Assembly (NCBI RefSeq): GCF_013393325.1
Contig: NZ_QJRC01000065.1
Location: forward strand, 1 to 64,000
From: Pseudomonas hunanensis
GTDB taxonomy: Bacteria; Pseudomonadota; Gammaproteobacteria; Pseudomonadales; Pseudomonadaceae
Reading direction: 5' to 3'
Length of the DNA: 64,000 nucleotides
Position numbers and translations under genes: made by a program
The notes under the pieces: generated by a model
What the model saw: the letters and a program-made list of their open reading frames with translations, nothing else
Told to the model about the DNA's origin: nothing
Databases searched by the model: none
Part shown: in pieces, positions 42,479-50,960 of the stretch
Numbering within the stretch: the first letter of the stretch is position 1
How the letters are laid out: the number at the start of each line of letters is the position of its first letter

Positions 42479-42955
42479 ATGATCGACCGCGCCCGTCTGC
42501 TGTTGCTCGGTACGCTGATGGCATTGCTGACGGGCTGCGCCAGTTGGGGTGGCGACGACTGGCGCGAACCCGAAGTGCACCTGGTCGAGGTCGAAACGGT
42601 CAAGGCCAGGCTGCTGGAGCAGGAGTTCGTGTTGCACCTGCGGGTCGACAACCCCAATGACAGCCGCCTGTTCATCCGCAACCTGTCGTATGCCGTTCGC
42701 CTCAACGACCTGCTGCTGGTGCAGGATGAAACCAGCGTATGGCGCAGCGTGGGCGGGCACGCCCAGCGCACCTTCAAGATCACCGCGCGAACCAACCTGT
42801 GGCAGCACCTCAAGCCACTGGCCAAGCTGCTACGCAGCAAGCAGCCGCTGCATTACACCCTGCAGGGCGAACTGGCGACCGGGTTGCTCATCCATCGAGA
42901 CCTGCACTTATCGCGCAGTGGTGAGATAATCCCCGGCGATCACATCCCGGAGTAA
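42479..42955 (+). CDS. LEA type 2 (WHy-domain) lipoprotein
   Basis: Lipoprotein of 158 residues: [20 protein letters not shown] is the signal peptide with the lipobox Cys at its end. The mature part is a LEA14/WHy-like beta-sandwich ([36 protein letters not shown]), a fold linked to desiccation tolerance proteins and also found in many proteobacterial envelope proteins. It lies between two SEC-C genes, three bases after the first and seven before the second, so it belongs to the same transcript. Confidence 0.8.
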   Translation: MIDRARLLLLGTLMALLTGCASWGGDDWREPEVHLVEVETVKARLLEQEFVLHLRVDNPNDSRLFIRNLSYAVRLNDLLLVQDETSVWRSVGGHAQRTFKITARTNLWQHLKPLAKLLRSKQPLHYTLQGELATGLLIHRDLHLSRSGEIIPGDHIPE

Positions 42956-42962
42956 CCCTGCA

Positions 42963-43160
42963 ATGTCCCAACAACCCCACGTTCATGGCCCTGACTGCAA
43001 CCACGACCATGATCACCACCACGATCACGGCCATGTGCACGGCCCGCACTGCAACCACGGCCACCAGGAGCCGGTACGCAACGCCCTGAAGGACGTTGGC
43101 CGTAACGACCCCTGCCCGTGCGGCAGCGAAAAGAAGTTCAAGAAGTGCCACGGCGCCTGA
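42963..43160 (+). CDS. His-rich SEC-C metal-binding protein, 65 residues
   Basis: Small protein whose first half is packed with His: [18 protein letters not shown] then [11 protein letters not shown], i.e. two copies of an HVHGPxCNH unit. The second half is a single SEC-C motif, [19 protein letters not shown], identical in plan to the SecA C-terminal zinc finger. It is a strong candidate zinc- or nickel-binding protein, either a store or a chaperone. It is the last of the four-gene run 41503-43160. Confidence 0.8.
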   Translation: MSQQPHVHGPDCNHDHDHHHDHGHVHGPHCNHGHQEPVRNALKDVGRNDPCPCGSEKKFKKCHGA

Positions 43161-43190
43161 TCTGACCTGCCCCCTGCTGTGGGCTTATGC

Positions 43191-44093
43191 CTACGCGGCT
43201 TTGCGTCGGTTCGTCCCCAGCAGGTCCTGGTACCACAGGCCGGCGTCATAGGCGATGGTCACCAAGGTGGTTGCGGCATAGCGCGGGTGCTGGGCCATAC
43301 GTTGGGCAACCGCAAGGCAGGCTGCGGCGGTATTGCCGACGAAAATGCCACTTTGCATGTAGAACCAGCGCTGCGCGGCCAGCATTTCGGCATGTTGCAC
43401 CTGAGCCCGTTCGTCCACCAGCGACCAGTCCATGAACGGCGGGCAAACGCCCACCGCCATGCCTTCAAAGCGATGATCGGCGAACACCCCAGCCCGCGAG
43501 TCACAGCCGCTGGGGTCGACCAGCACTGTCGACACCTCGAAGCCATGGTCCTTCAGCCCCAGGGTAATACCCGTGAAGCTGGCGCCAGTGCCTGCGCAGC
43601 CGACAAACAGGATCTCCCGCCCGGCCCCAGCATTGGTCAGTTGCACGGCCAGCTCGCTGGCTGTCTGGTAGCGATGCGCCTCGACACCCACCGGGTTGTT
43701 GAATTGATCGGTATAAAAGTATGACTTGCCCAGCGCGGCCTGGTTTTCCAGGTGATGCATCACCACATCCTTGGGTGTGGCACCGGCCATCAGCATTTCC
43801 TTGCCAATCAGCCGTGCACCGAAGCACTCCAGCAGGTCCCGCTTGGTCTGGCTGAAACTCAACCCAACTGCCAGCTCAACGGCGACTTGGTGCTTGTGGC
43901 AAGCCGCCAGCAAGCCAAAACCGAAACTGCCGCCGGTTTTTTCGATGACGGTTGTCACACCGGGAATGATATTGCCATTGCGCACGGCATGCTCGACGAT
44001 GCGCCGGGCCGCACGGTATTTGTGGCTACCGCCCGGGTTGTTCATTTCCAACTTGGTGTAGATGCGTTCGCTGACACTGATGAGCTCGCTCAT
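43191..44093 (-). CDS. PLP-dependent cysteine-synthase-fold enzyme, atypical
   Basis: Fold-type II PLP enzyme of 300 residues in the cysteine synthase / cystathionine beta-synthase family. The PLP Lys is in NNPGGSHKYRAARRIV near residue 25, and the phosphate-binding loop is VGCAGTGASFTG near 180. The substrate 'asparagine loop', TSGNTG in CysK, is KTGGSFGFG here, so chemistry on O-acetylserine or a related beta-substituted amino acid is plausible but not ordinary cysteine synthesis. It is the last gene of a four-gene operon that also supplies a serine acetyltransferase. It overlaps the MFS gene by four bases. Confidence 0.83.
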   Translation of the reverse strand: MSELISVSERIYTKLEMNNPGGSHKYRAARRIVEHAVRNGNIIPGVTTVIEKTGGSFGFGLLAACHKHQVAVELAVGLSFSQTKRDLLECFGARLIGKEMLMAGATPKDVVMHHLENQAALGKSYFYTDQFNNPVGVEAHRYQTASELAVQLTNAGAGREILFVGCAGTGASFTGITLGLKDHGFEVSTVLVDPSGCDSRAGVFADHRFEGMAVGVCPPFMDWSLVDERAQVQHAEMLAAQRWFYMQSGIFVGNTAAACLAVAQRMAQHPRYAATTLVTIAYDAGLWYQDLLGTNRRKAA

Positions 44094-45301
44094 TTGCGGC
44101 TACCTTCCATTGAAGTATGCAAGCAGGCCTTGTTCTGCAGCAGGCCGGCAGTGGCGACCAGCAGCCCGATGCACAGGACCATGCAGATGGCATTGGTGCC
44201 GTCCCAACCGACCGAACTCAGCAACAGCGAAGGGCTGAATGCGCCGAGGGTGGCGAAAATGGCAATCGCCAGGTCGTTCTTGCCCTGCATCTGCATCGCC
44301 GCCGGGCTGTTTTGCAGCGACTGAGCGAGCAAGGCACCGCCGCCTACATACGTCAGGTTCCAACCCAGCCCGAGGGCAATCAGCGCCAGGGTCATCATGG
44401 CGTAGCTGTGCGACCAGATATTCATCGCCGAACAGCCGATCAACAGGGCCAGGCCCGCGCAAATGGTGGTCCTGATACCCAGCCGCTGGATGATGGCGCC
44501 GGTGAAGAACGACGGGGCGAACATGGCAATCACATGCCACTGGATCGCCAGGCGCACGTCAGAGAAGTCCTCATGCATGTGTTTCATGTGCATCGAGGCC
44601 TGGATCATCAGCAGGTTCATGATCCCGTAGCCCAGCGCGGCAACCGCCATGGCCACCATCACGCTTGGGCTCGCAGGCTCAGTGCGGGCGCTAGACGACT
44701 TGGCTGCGTTGTTGACCGCACGGGCCACCCCTGCATCGTTGGGCAGGCACAGGGCGATCAGCAGTGACAGCAACGCCAGGCCGACGAACGCGGCATAACA
44801 CAGCGAAAACAGTGGGTAACCGCCCACATCCCGCAGCCACTCGGTGAGCGTCGGCCCGACGACAGCAGCAATGACGCCCCCTGCCACGACCAGCGAAAGG
44901 GCTTTGGGCTTCAGGGCCTGGGAAAGATTATCGGTGGCCGCGAACCGGTTGAAGTTGGCGAACGCGATATACACACCCAACGCAGAATGGCTGAGTACCA
45001 GGGTTGGAAAATGCTGGTGCTCCACCGCCAGGAAGCCGCTTACACCCGACAACGCCAAGGGGATCGCCCCCAGCATGAAGGCCTTTTTGCGGCCAATGCG
45101 GCCCATCAACCTGGAGACCGGATAGGTTGCCAACATCAGGCACAGGAACTGGAACCCGTACGGCACCGTGGACCACGCAGCGTCAGGCGCCAGCGCCGCG
45201 CCAACGATGGCGGCCATGGTCACCGACATGACAGCAGTCGTCAGGTTGATCGACTGTGCGGTGAAATACAGGTACGTGCGCCGCGGTAGCGTGCTGTTCA
45301 T
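44090..45301 (-). CDS. MFS transporter (putative exporter)
   Basis: Major facilitator superfamily protein of 403 residues with about 12 helices. The loop 2-3 motif is SRLMGRIGRKKAFMLGAI near residue 62, and a hydrophilic central loop (RAVNNAAKSSSARTEPASPS) divides the two halves. Direction and substrate cannot be read from sequence; in this operon, export of the pathway product is the simplest guess. Start and stop both overlap neighbours by four bases. Confidence 0.87.
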   Translation of the reverse strand: MNSTLPRRTYLYFTAQSINLTTAVMSVTMAAIVGAALAPDAAWSTVPYGFQFLCLMLATYPVSRLMGRIGRKKAFMLGAIPLALSGVSGFLAVEHQHFPTLVLSHSALGVYIAFANFNRFAATDNLSQALKPKALSLVVAGGVIAAVVGPTLTEWLRDVGGYPLFSLCYAAFVGLALLSLLIALCLPNDAGVARAVNNAAKSSSARTEPASPSVMVAMAVAALGYGIMNLLMIQASMHMKHMHEDFSDVRLAIQWHVIAMFAPSFFTGAIIQRLGIRTTICAGLALLIGCSAMNIWSHSYAMMTLALIALGLGWNLTYVGGGALLAQSLQNSPAAMQMQGKNDLAIAIFATLGAFSPSLLLSSVGWDGTNAICMVLCIGLLVATAGLLQNKACLHTSMEGSRK

Positions 45302-46086
45302 AGGGCGTGCTCGTGATAGGTGGACAGGTCGATTTCGGCCTCGGGGAACACGCAGATCAGCCGTTCCTTGCCTTTACCCAGGCGTTTGCGCCTGACGCTC
45401 AGGTGCCCGATGCGCCGAGGTGAATCGAGGTGCGTGCCACCACACGGGATCTCGATGCCGTTGTAGGTCCACAAGCGCGCGTCTTCCAGCCCATCGACCG
45501 CGTAGTGCTCGATGGGCGCTTCGCAGCCGATCAGTTCATTGGCCCGCCGTTCTATTTCAACCACGTCTTCGGCGGTGAAGGCGTCCTCGACCAGGAAATC
45601 GAAACGTGCCGAGTCCTCTTTGATGTGACAGCCGATGGTCCATTGCTTCAACTCTTCTCGCAGCCCGATGGCGGCGGCATACAAGAAGTGGCTGGCACTG
45701 TGAGACAGCGTCAGCCGTTCGCGCCGTTCAATATCGATGGTGACGCGGGCCGGCATACCTGCGGTGACTTCATCGAGCAAGTGCAGGTCATCGGGGTGCA
45801 GGCTGTGAATAATGATGCCGCCCAGCTTTCCGCCTTTGAAACCTTCAAGGCGAATGGGGCTACCGTAAAGTTTTTTAACCCAGATGAAGCGTACGGTACC
45901 GATGGGAAGTTCAATGGTACCCATGTCTGCCTCCTGGCCACCGCCTTCCGGGTAGGCCACGGTACTTTGCAACTCGATACCGTCACTGTGCACCCGCGTT
46001 ACTTGCGTGTTTGCACCGGCCTGGTATTGGTCTTTGTAATACAATTTCTCGGTGTTGCGTAAAACTTCATAGTTGAGAGCATTCAT
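45298..46086 (-). CDS. AlaX-like free-standing alanyl-tRNA editing domain protein
   Basis: Protein of 262 residues related to the editing domain of alanyl-tRNA synthetase. AYPEGGGQEADMG near residue 44 is the GGGQ glycine-rich motif, HSASHFLYAA near 130 is the HxxxH zinc motif, and CGGTHLDSPRRIG near 217 is the second, CxxxH, zinc motif. No aminoacylation or anticodon domain is present. Known AlaX proteins hydrolyse Ser- or Gly-tRNA(Ala) in trans; a related deacylase protects the fluorothreonine producer Streptomyces cattleya. Its place between a serine acetyltransferase and an MFS transporter suggests editing of an unusual aminoacyl-tRNA. Confidence 0.87.
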   Translation of the reverse strand: MNALNYEVLRNTEKLYYKDQYQAGANTQVTRVHSDGIELQSTVAYPEGGGQEADMGTIELPIGTVRFIWVKKLYGSPIRLEGFKGGKLGGIIIHSLHPDDLHLLDEVTAGMPARVTIDIERRERLTLSHSASHFLYAAAIGLREELKQWTIGCHIKEDSARFDFLVEDAFTAEDVVEIERRANELIGCEAPIEHYAVDGLEDARLWTYNGIEIPCGGTHLDSPRRIGHLSVRRKRLGKGKERLICVFPEAEIDLSTYHEHAL

Positions 46087-46796
46087 GGTTCAAGTACCAC
46101 CTGCAATGATGTTTTTATCTGTACCCGAGCAGCGGCGGGGACATCTTTGGTAATAATGCAACCCGGCCCGATAAACGCGCCGTCGCCGACGTGGATAGCA
46201 CCCAGCACACTGGCGAAAGCGCCGATCTGTACCCGGTTGCCAAGGGTCGGGTGCCGGGCGCTGGAAGGGTTGTCACTGATGCCTCGGGCGCCCAGGGTGA
46301 CACCGCCGAGCACGTAGCAATCGTCACCAATGGTCGAGGTCTCACCAATGACGGTGCCCATGCCGTGATCGATGATGAAGCGCGCACCGATGCGGCTGCG
46401 GAAATGGATCTCCGCCCCCGAGAGCATCTTTCCGCGCCTGGAGATCATGGCAGCCAGGCATTGGCCGCCGGCGCCGTAGGTGGAGGCCGTATTACGGTAA
46501 ATCCAATGGGCAAGTCGATAGTGCAAAACCGCCGAGTAAGAGGTGTAGGTTTTTGCAATGAATACCAGGTCACGGCCAGCCGCCGGATCTTTCTGGGCAA
46601 AGGCCTGCAAGTCGGCATGGGCCTGTTCAGAAACACTTTCAATAACCAATGTTTCTTTCAGCGCCTCGAACTCGTCGATTGAACAGCACTCCAACAACGC
46701 CGAGGTCACAAGGTTTTTTACAACTTTGAATGACGCCAGTTCATCAGGCACAGGGAGCCTGGCAATCACGGCTGATTGCATGTCCATAGTATGCAT
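46083..46796 (-). CDS. Serine O-acetyltransferase (CysE-like)
   Basis: Hexapeptide-repeat acetyltransferase of about 237 residues, making O-acetyl-L-serine from serine and acetyl-CoA. The N-terminal helical domain holds YTSYSAVLHYRLAHWIY; the left-handed beta-helix has the catalytic His in FIIDHGMGTVIGETSTIGDD and the RHPTLGNRVQIGAFASVLG block. The C-terminus ends QIKTSLQVVLEP, without the Ile by which CysE docks into CysK. The ATG at 46796 starts an N-terminus (MHTMDMQSAVIARLPVPDEL) in keeping with the family; an open frame continues to 46922. It is first in the four-gene operon. Confidence 0.88.
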   Translation of the reverse strand: MHTMDMQSAVIARLPVPDELASFKVVKNLVTSALLECCSIDEFEALKETLVIESVSEQAHADLQAFAQKDPAAGRDLVFIAKTYTSYSAVLHYRLAHWIYRNTASTYGAGGQCLAAMISRRGKMLSGAEIHFRSRIGARFIIDHGMGTVIGETSTIGDDCYVLGGVTLGARGISDNPSSARHPTLGNRVQIGAFASVLGAIHVGDGAFIGPGCIITKDVPAAARVQIKTSLQVVLEP

Positions 46797-46924
46797 GGGC
46801 TTGATATCCAGTTGTCTGGTGTGCACAGACGCTAAAAGTGCTGCCTTTGCTGGCAGCCGAAAGTTCCGACAAGGGGATAGTGGCATGTACTGGCCATTTG
46901 CAAACGAACAGTCGACAAGCATTT

Positions 46925-46955
46925 CCGTTAACTGTTAGGCTTTTTTTTCTAACGG
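46925..46955. promoter_or_regulatory. Inverted/direct repeats between MocR and acetyltransferase genes
   Basis: CCGTTA (46925-46930) is repeated in inverse as TAACGG (46950-46955), and GTTAG (46934-46938) as CTAAC (46949-46953), around a run of eight T. CCGTTAAC and TGTTAGG also read as an imperfect direct repeat, the kind of site MocR regulators use. It lies just upstream of the MocR start, in the divergent promoter. Confidence 0.5.
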
Positions 46956-46968
46956 TTTCGGACCTGCC

Positions 46969-48309
46969 ATGAACCCCAGCAGCCTTCATCACCTGTTGAA
47001 ACAACGCCTGGATGCCGGCGAGTGGTTGCCAGGGCAACGCATGCCCTCCATCCGCAAGCTGACGGCTGCGGTCGACTTCAGTTACCACGACGTCGTATCG
47101 GCCTATGCCCAGCTGGTCAGCGAAGGTGTGTTGACGGCCTCACCCGGCCGTGGCTACTTCGTCGCAAACAGGGCCCGGCAAGCGAGCGTTATCCACGAAC
47201 CCGAGTGCATGGCCGGTGATCCGCTGTTCCGGCTGCTGCAGGGCGGCCAGCATTACACCAAGCTGGGCAGCGGCTGGCTGCCCCCTGCATGGCGAGACAC
47301 CGAGCTGCTGGCCAAGGCCATTCGGCGCACGGCGCGGCTGGAGCAAAGCTCACTGGCAGAGTACGGCGACATCCAGGGCTACCTGCCCATGCGCAAGCAG
47401 TTGTGCGTGCACATGAAGCGGCTGACCCGTGTCGAAGCCCGCCCCAACCAGTTGCTGACCACGCTGGGTGCCACGCAAGGCCTGGACCTGGTCGCACGGT
47501 TGTTGATCAAACCAGGCGACCACGTTTTCGTCGACGAACCCGGCAACGGCAACCTGATCAAGCTGATCCAGCTGGCGGGCGGGCACGTGGTCGGCATTCG
47601 GCGAACCCAGGACGGGCCGGACGTGGAAGAAATGAGAAGCTATCTGGCCACGCACAAGGTCAAGGCGTTCTTTTGCAACAGCACGTTCCACAACCCGACC
47701 GGTAGCAACATCAGCCCCCATAACGCCTTCAGCGTCCTGCGCCTGGCGGTGGAGCACGAGTTTTTCGTGGTCGAGGATGATGTGTATGGCGACTTCAGCC
47801 CTGCCGTGCGCCAGACCTTTGCCGAGCTGGACAACCTTGACCGGGTTATTTACGTCGGTAGCTTCTCCAAATGCCTGTCGGCATCACTGCGTGTGGGTTT
47901 CATTGCCTGCTCGCAAGACCTGATCGAACCACTGACACGCCTGAAACTGCTGACCTGCGTCGCCGTGCCGGCGTTTTGCGAACGCTTCGTCAACACCATA
48001 TTGTCTGACGGCACCTATGCCCGACACATGAAGGACGTGCAGCAGCGCCTGATCCGTCAGCAAGTGCAGACCCAACGCTTGTTGCTCGAGCGCGGCTGGC
48101 AGTTCGATATTGCGCCGCAAGGCGGCATGTTCCTCTGGGTCTACCACCCGGACCTGCCAAACCTGCAACCTTTCATGCGCAAACTGGAACAACACAAGAT
48201 CTTGTTGATGCCCGGTTCAGCATTTGCGGTCAGCCGTGACTACCAACGCTACGCGCGTATCAATTGCACGCATTTTTCCGACACCTTGGCTGACCACTTC
48301 GACGTTTGA
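46969..48309 (+). CDS. MocR-type (GntR/aminotransferase-like) regulator
   Basis: Chimeric transcription regulator of 446 residues. Residues 1-70 form a GntR winged helix (LPGQRMPSIRKLTAAVDFSY, VSEGVLTASPGRGYFV). The rest is a fold-type I aminotransferase-like domain with PLP-binding Lys in YVGSFSKCLSASLRVGF and NSTFHNPTGSN. MocR proteins sense PLP adducts of amino acids or vitamers and activate divergent operons. The divergent acetyltransferase operon 172 bases away is the likely target, and its amino acid product or substrate is a likely effector. Confidence 0.9.
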   Translation: MNPSSLHHLLKQRLDAGEWLPGQRMPSIRKLTAAVDFSYHDVVSAYAQLVSEGVLTASPGRGYFVANRARQASVIHEPECMAGDPLFRLLQGGQHYTKLGSGWLPPAWRDTELLAKAIRRTARLEQSSLAEYGDIQGYLPMRKQLCVHMKRLTRVEARPNQLLTTLGATQGLDLVARLLIKPGDHVFVDEPGNGNLIKLIQLAGGHVVGIRRTQDGPDVEEMRSYLATHKVKAFFCNSTFHNPTGSNISPHNAFSVLRLAVEHEFFVVEDDVYGDFSPAVRQTFAELDNLDRVIYVGSFSKCLSASLRVGFIACSQDLIEPLTRLKLLTCVAVPAFCERFVNTILSDGTYARHMKDVQQRLIRQQVQTQRLLLERGWQFDIAPQGGMFLWVYHPDLPNLQPFMRKLEQHKILLMPGSAFAVSRDYQRYARINCTHFSDTLADHFDV

Positions 48310-48412
48310 CCCGGCGTAATCAAATAAACCGACCTGGGACCTTGCACGGCGCCTGCGCGCTTACTACCTTAGCGCCTTTCCAAACCAGCCTCGCCTCGCA
48401 GGAGCCCTTGTC

Positions 48413-50854
48413 ATGGCAGCCCCCGCCTTTCCTCCCTTCCGCCTGCGGTTCACCACCGCTGCCACGCTGCTCGGCATGCTCGGGCTGGCCGGCTGCCAGA
48501 CGGGCGGCTACCAGGACAGCGTGCCACCGACCAGTGGCGTGCAGCCACTCAAAGGCCTGGCGCAGAATGTTTCGGTACGGCGCAATGCCATGGGCGCGCC
48601 GCTGATCGAAAGCAGCAGCTTCCATGATGCGCTGTTCAGCCTGGGCTATGTGCACGCCGGCGACCGCATCGAACAGATGGTCGCCATGCGCCTGCTCGCC
48701 CAGGGCCGCCTGGCCGAACTGGCCGGCAGCGAAGCGCTGGATATCGACCGCCTGATGCGCGCCGCCAACCTCAAGCAGAGCGCGGCCCAGCAATACGCCG
48801 ACGCATCACCACGGCTCAAGCGCTTCTTCGAAGTGTATGCACGCGGGGTAAACGCCTACCTGTTCCGCTATCGCGACAAGCTGCCGGCCGCCCTGGCCAG
48901 CAGCGGCTATCGCCCCGAATACTGGAAGCCCGAAGACTCGGCGCTGATCTTTTGCCTATATGCCTTCAGCCAGTCGGTGAACCTGCAGGAAGAACTCAGC
49001 GCCCTGACCCTGGCGCAGAAAGCCGGCAGCGACAAGCTGGCCTGGCTGCTGCCTGGGGCCCCCGACGAGCCGTTGGCCGAAAGCGAAGTGGACAAGCTCA
49101 AGGGCCTGAACCTGGCCAGCCAGTTGCCGGGGCTGCCAGCCCTGGCGGCTGCCAGCCAGAAGCTGGCCGACCTTGACCTGCTCGGCAGCCCGGGTTCGGC
49201 CAACCTGGCCCTGGCCCCGCAGCGCAGCCGCAGCGGCAAGAGCCTGCTGGCCAGCGACAGCCGTGCCGCCTGGGCCCTGAGCCCGGTACAAATCAACACC
49301 AGCAAGTACCAGGTTGCCGGCCTGTCGTTGCCTGGCTTGCCGATCGTGCTGGCCGGCTATAACGGCAAGCTGGCCTGGAGCAGCAGCGCGGTAATGGCCG
49401 ACAACCAGGACCTGTTCATCGAGCAGCTGCGCCGCCAGGGCAGCCAGCTGAGCTACCTGGCCGACGGCAAATGGCTGCCAGCTCGCGCCCGTAGCGAAAC
49501 CTTCTTTGTGCGTGGCCAACGCCCCCTGCGCGAAGTGATGTATGACACCCGCCACGGCACCTTGCTGGCCCAGCCAGACAACGCCAGCCTTGGCTTGGCG
49601 CTGAACCTGCCACAGTTCAAGGGTGACCGCAGCCTGGATGCACTGTTCGACCTGACCCGGGCCAAGAACGTGGAACGGGCCTTCGACAGCACCCGTGAAG
49701 TCACTGCTGCTGCCCTCAACTTCGTGTTCGCCGAACCTGAGCACATCGGCTGGCAAGTCAGTGGCCGCTACCCCAACCGCCGCGAAGGCCAGGGCTTGTT
49801 ACCTTCGCCGGGCTGGGATGGGCGTTACGACTGGGACGGCTATGCCGACCCGATGCTGCACCCGTATGACCAGGACCCACCTGCAGGCTGGATCGGCCAC
49901 GCCAACCAGCGCAGCCTGCCGCGCGGCTATGGCATGCAGCTGTCCAGCACCTGGTATTACCCCGAACGCGCCGAACGCCTGGCCCAGCTTGCCGGCAACG
50001 GGCGCCACGACAGCCGCAGCCTGATGGCCCTGCAGAACGATCAGGTGACCTTGCTGGCCGACAAGCTCAAGCAGATGTTCGACGCCCCTGGCATGGCCCA
50101 GCCGCTTAAGCAGGCGATCGACGCCCTACCGGCAGCCCAGCGTGACAAGGCCCGGGACACGCTGGCCCGCCTGAAGGCCTTCGATGGCCGCTTGAGCCCG
50201 GTGTCGGCGGATGCCGCACTGTACGAATTGTTCTTGCAGGAGGTCGCGCGGCAGACCTTCCTCGATGACCTGGGCCCGGAGTCTGGCCCAGCCTGGCAGG
50301 CGTTCGTCAGCAATGCGCGCTTGTCGTTCTCGGCGCAGGCCGATCACCTGCTGGGCCGCGACGACAGCCCGTTCTGGGATGACCGCAATACTCCGCAAAA
50401 AGAAGACAAGCCCGCCATCCTCGCCCGCAGCCTGGCCAGTGCGATGGATACCGGAATCGCGCAACTGGGCGCCGACCGCCGCGCCTGGCAATGGGGCAAG
50501 CTGCACCAATACCGCTGGCCGGCACCGGCCTACCATGGCCTGGGCGATGCCATCAGCCGTTCGCCCCTGGCCGCTGGCGGCGACTTTTCCACCCTGGCCC
50601 TGACGCCATACGCCTGGGGCAGCGACTTCGCCACCCGCCTGCCAGCCTCGGCGCGGATGATCGTCGATTTCGGCCAGGCCGAACCGTTGCAGGTGCTGAC
50701 CAGCAGCGGCCAGTCAGGCAACCCGGCCAGCGCACATTACAGCGACGGGCTGGATGCCTGGTTCAAAGGGCGCTTCATGAGCCTGCCGCTGCAGCAGCAG
50801 AACTTCGGGCGGGCGTATGGCAACCAGCGCCTGACCTTGGTGCCGGGTCGGTAA
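48413..50854 (+). CDS. Penicillin acylase family (Ntn-hydrolase) lipoprotein
   Basis: Exported Ntn-hydrolase precursor of 813 residues. The signal peptide has a lipobox (MLGLAGC, Cys about residue 28). The alpha subunit has the family motif [20 protein letters not shown] and [20 protein letters not shown]. The self-cleavage site is probably before Ser262 in [15 protein letters not shown], giving a beta chain with N-terminal Ser; the later [11 protein letters not shown] is also typical. Members cleave penicillins, acyl-homoserine lactones or other amides. The substrate is unknown. It stands alone after the MocR gene. Confidence 0.85.
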   Translation: MAAPAFPPFRLRFTTAATLLGMLGLAGCQTGGYQDSVPPTSGVQPLKGLAQNVSVRRNAMGAPLIESSSFHDALFSLGYVHAGDRIEQMVAMRLLAQGRLAELAGSEALDIDRLMRAANLKQSAAQQYADASPRLKRFFEVYARGVNAYLFRYRDKLPAALASSGYRPEYWKPEDSALIFCLYAFSQSVNLQEELSALTLAQKAGSDKLAWLLPGAPDEPLAESEVDKLKGLNLASQLPGLPALAAASQKLADLDLLGSPGSANLALAPQRSRSGKSLLASDSRAAWALSPVQINTSKYQVAGLSLPGLPIVLAGYNGKLAWSSSAVMADNQDLFIEQLRRQGSQLSYLADGKWLPARARSETFFVRGQRPLREVMYDTRHGTLLAQPDNASLGLALNLPQFKGDRSLDALFDLTRAKNVERAFDSTREVTAAALNFVFAEPEHIGWQVSGRYPNRREGQGLLPSPGWDGRYDWDGYADPMLHPYDQDPPAGWIGHANQRSLPRGYGMQLSSTWYYPERAERLAQLAGNGRHDSRSLMALQNDQVTLLADKLKQMFDAPGMAQPLKQAIDALPAAQRDKARDTLARLKAFDGRLSPVSADAALYELFLQEVARQTFLDDLGPESGPAWQAFVSNARLSFSAQADHLLGRDDSPFWDDRNTPQKEDKPAILARSLASAMDTGIAQLGADRRAWQWGKLHQYRWPAPAYHGLGDAISRSPLAAGGDFSTLALTPYAWGSDFATRLPASARMIVDFGQAEPLQVLTSSGQSGNPASAHYSDGLDAWFKGRFMSLPLQQQNFGRAYGNQRLTLVPGR

Positions 50855-50960
50855 GGCATTGATCAAATGATGGGCGGGTGCGGGTACCGAGCGCTGCCAG
50901 TTTTCCGCCCAACACCCGCCCCCAACCCGTCCGAACTTCCCCCCATCACCACCGCTCCTA

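Noticed and set aside
43191..44093. Naming the PLP gene cysK or cysM
   Set aside because: The substrate loop differs from cysteine synthases and the gene context is not sulfur metabolism.
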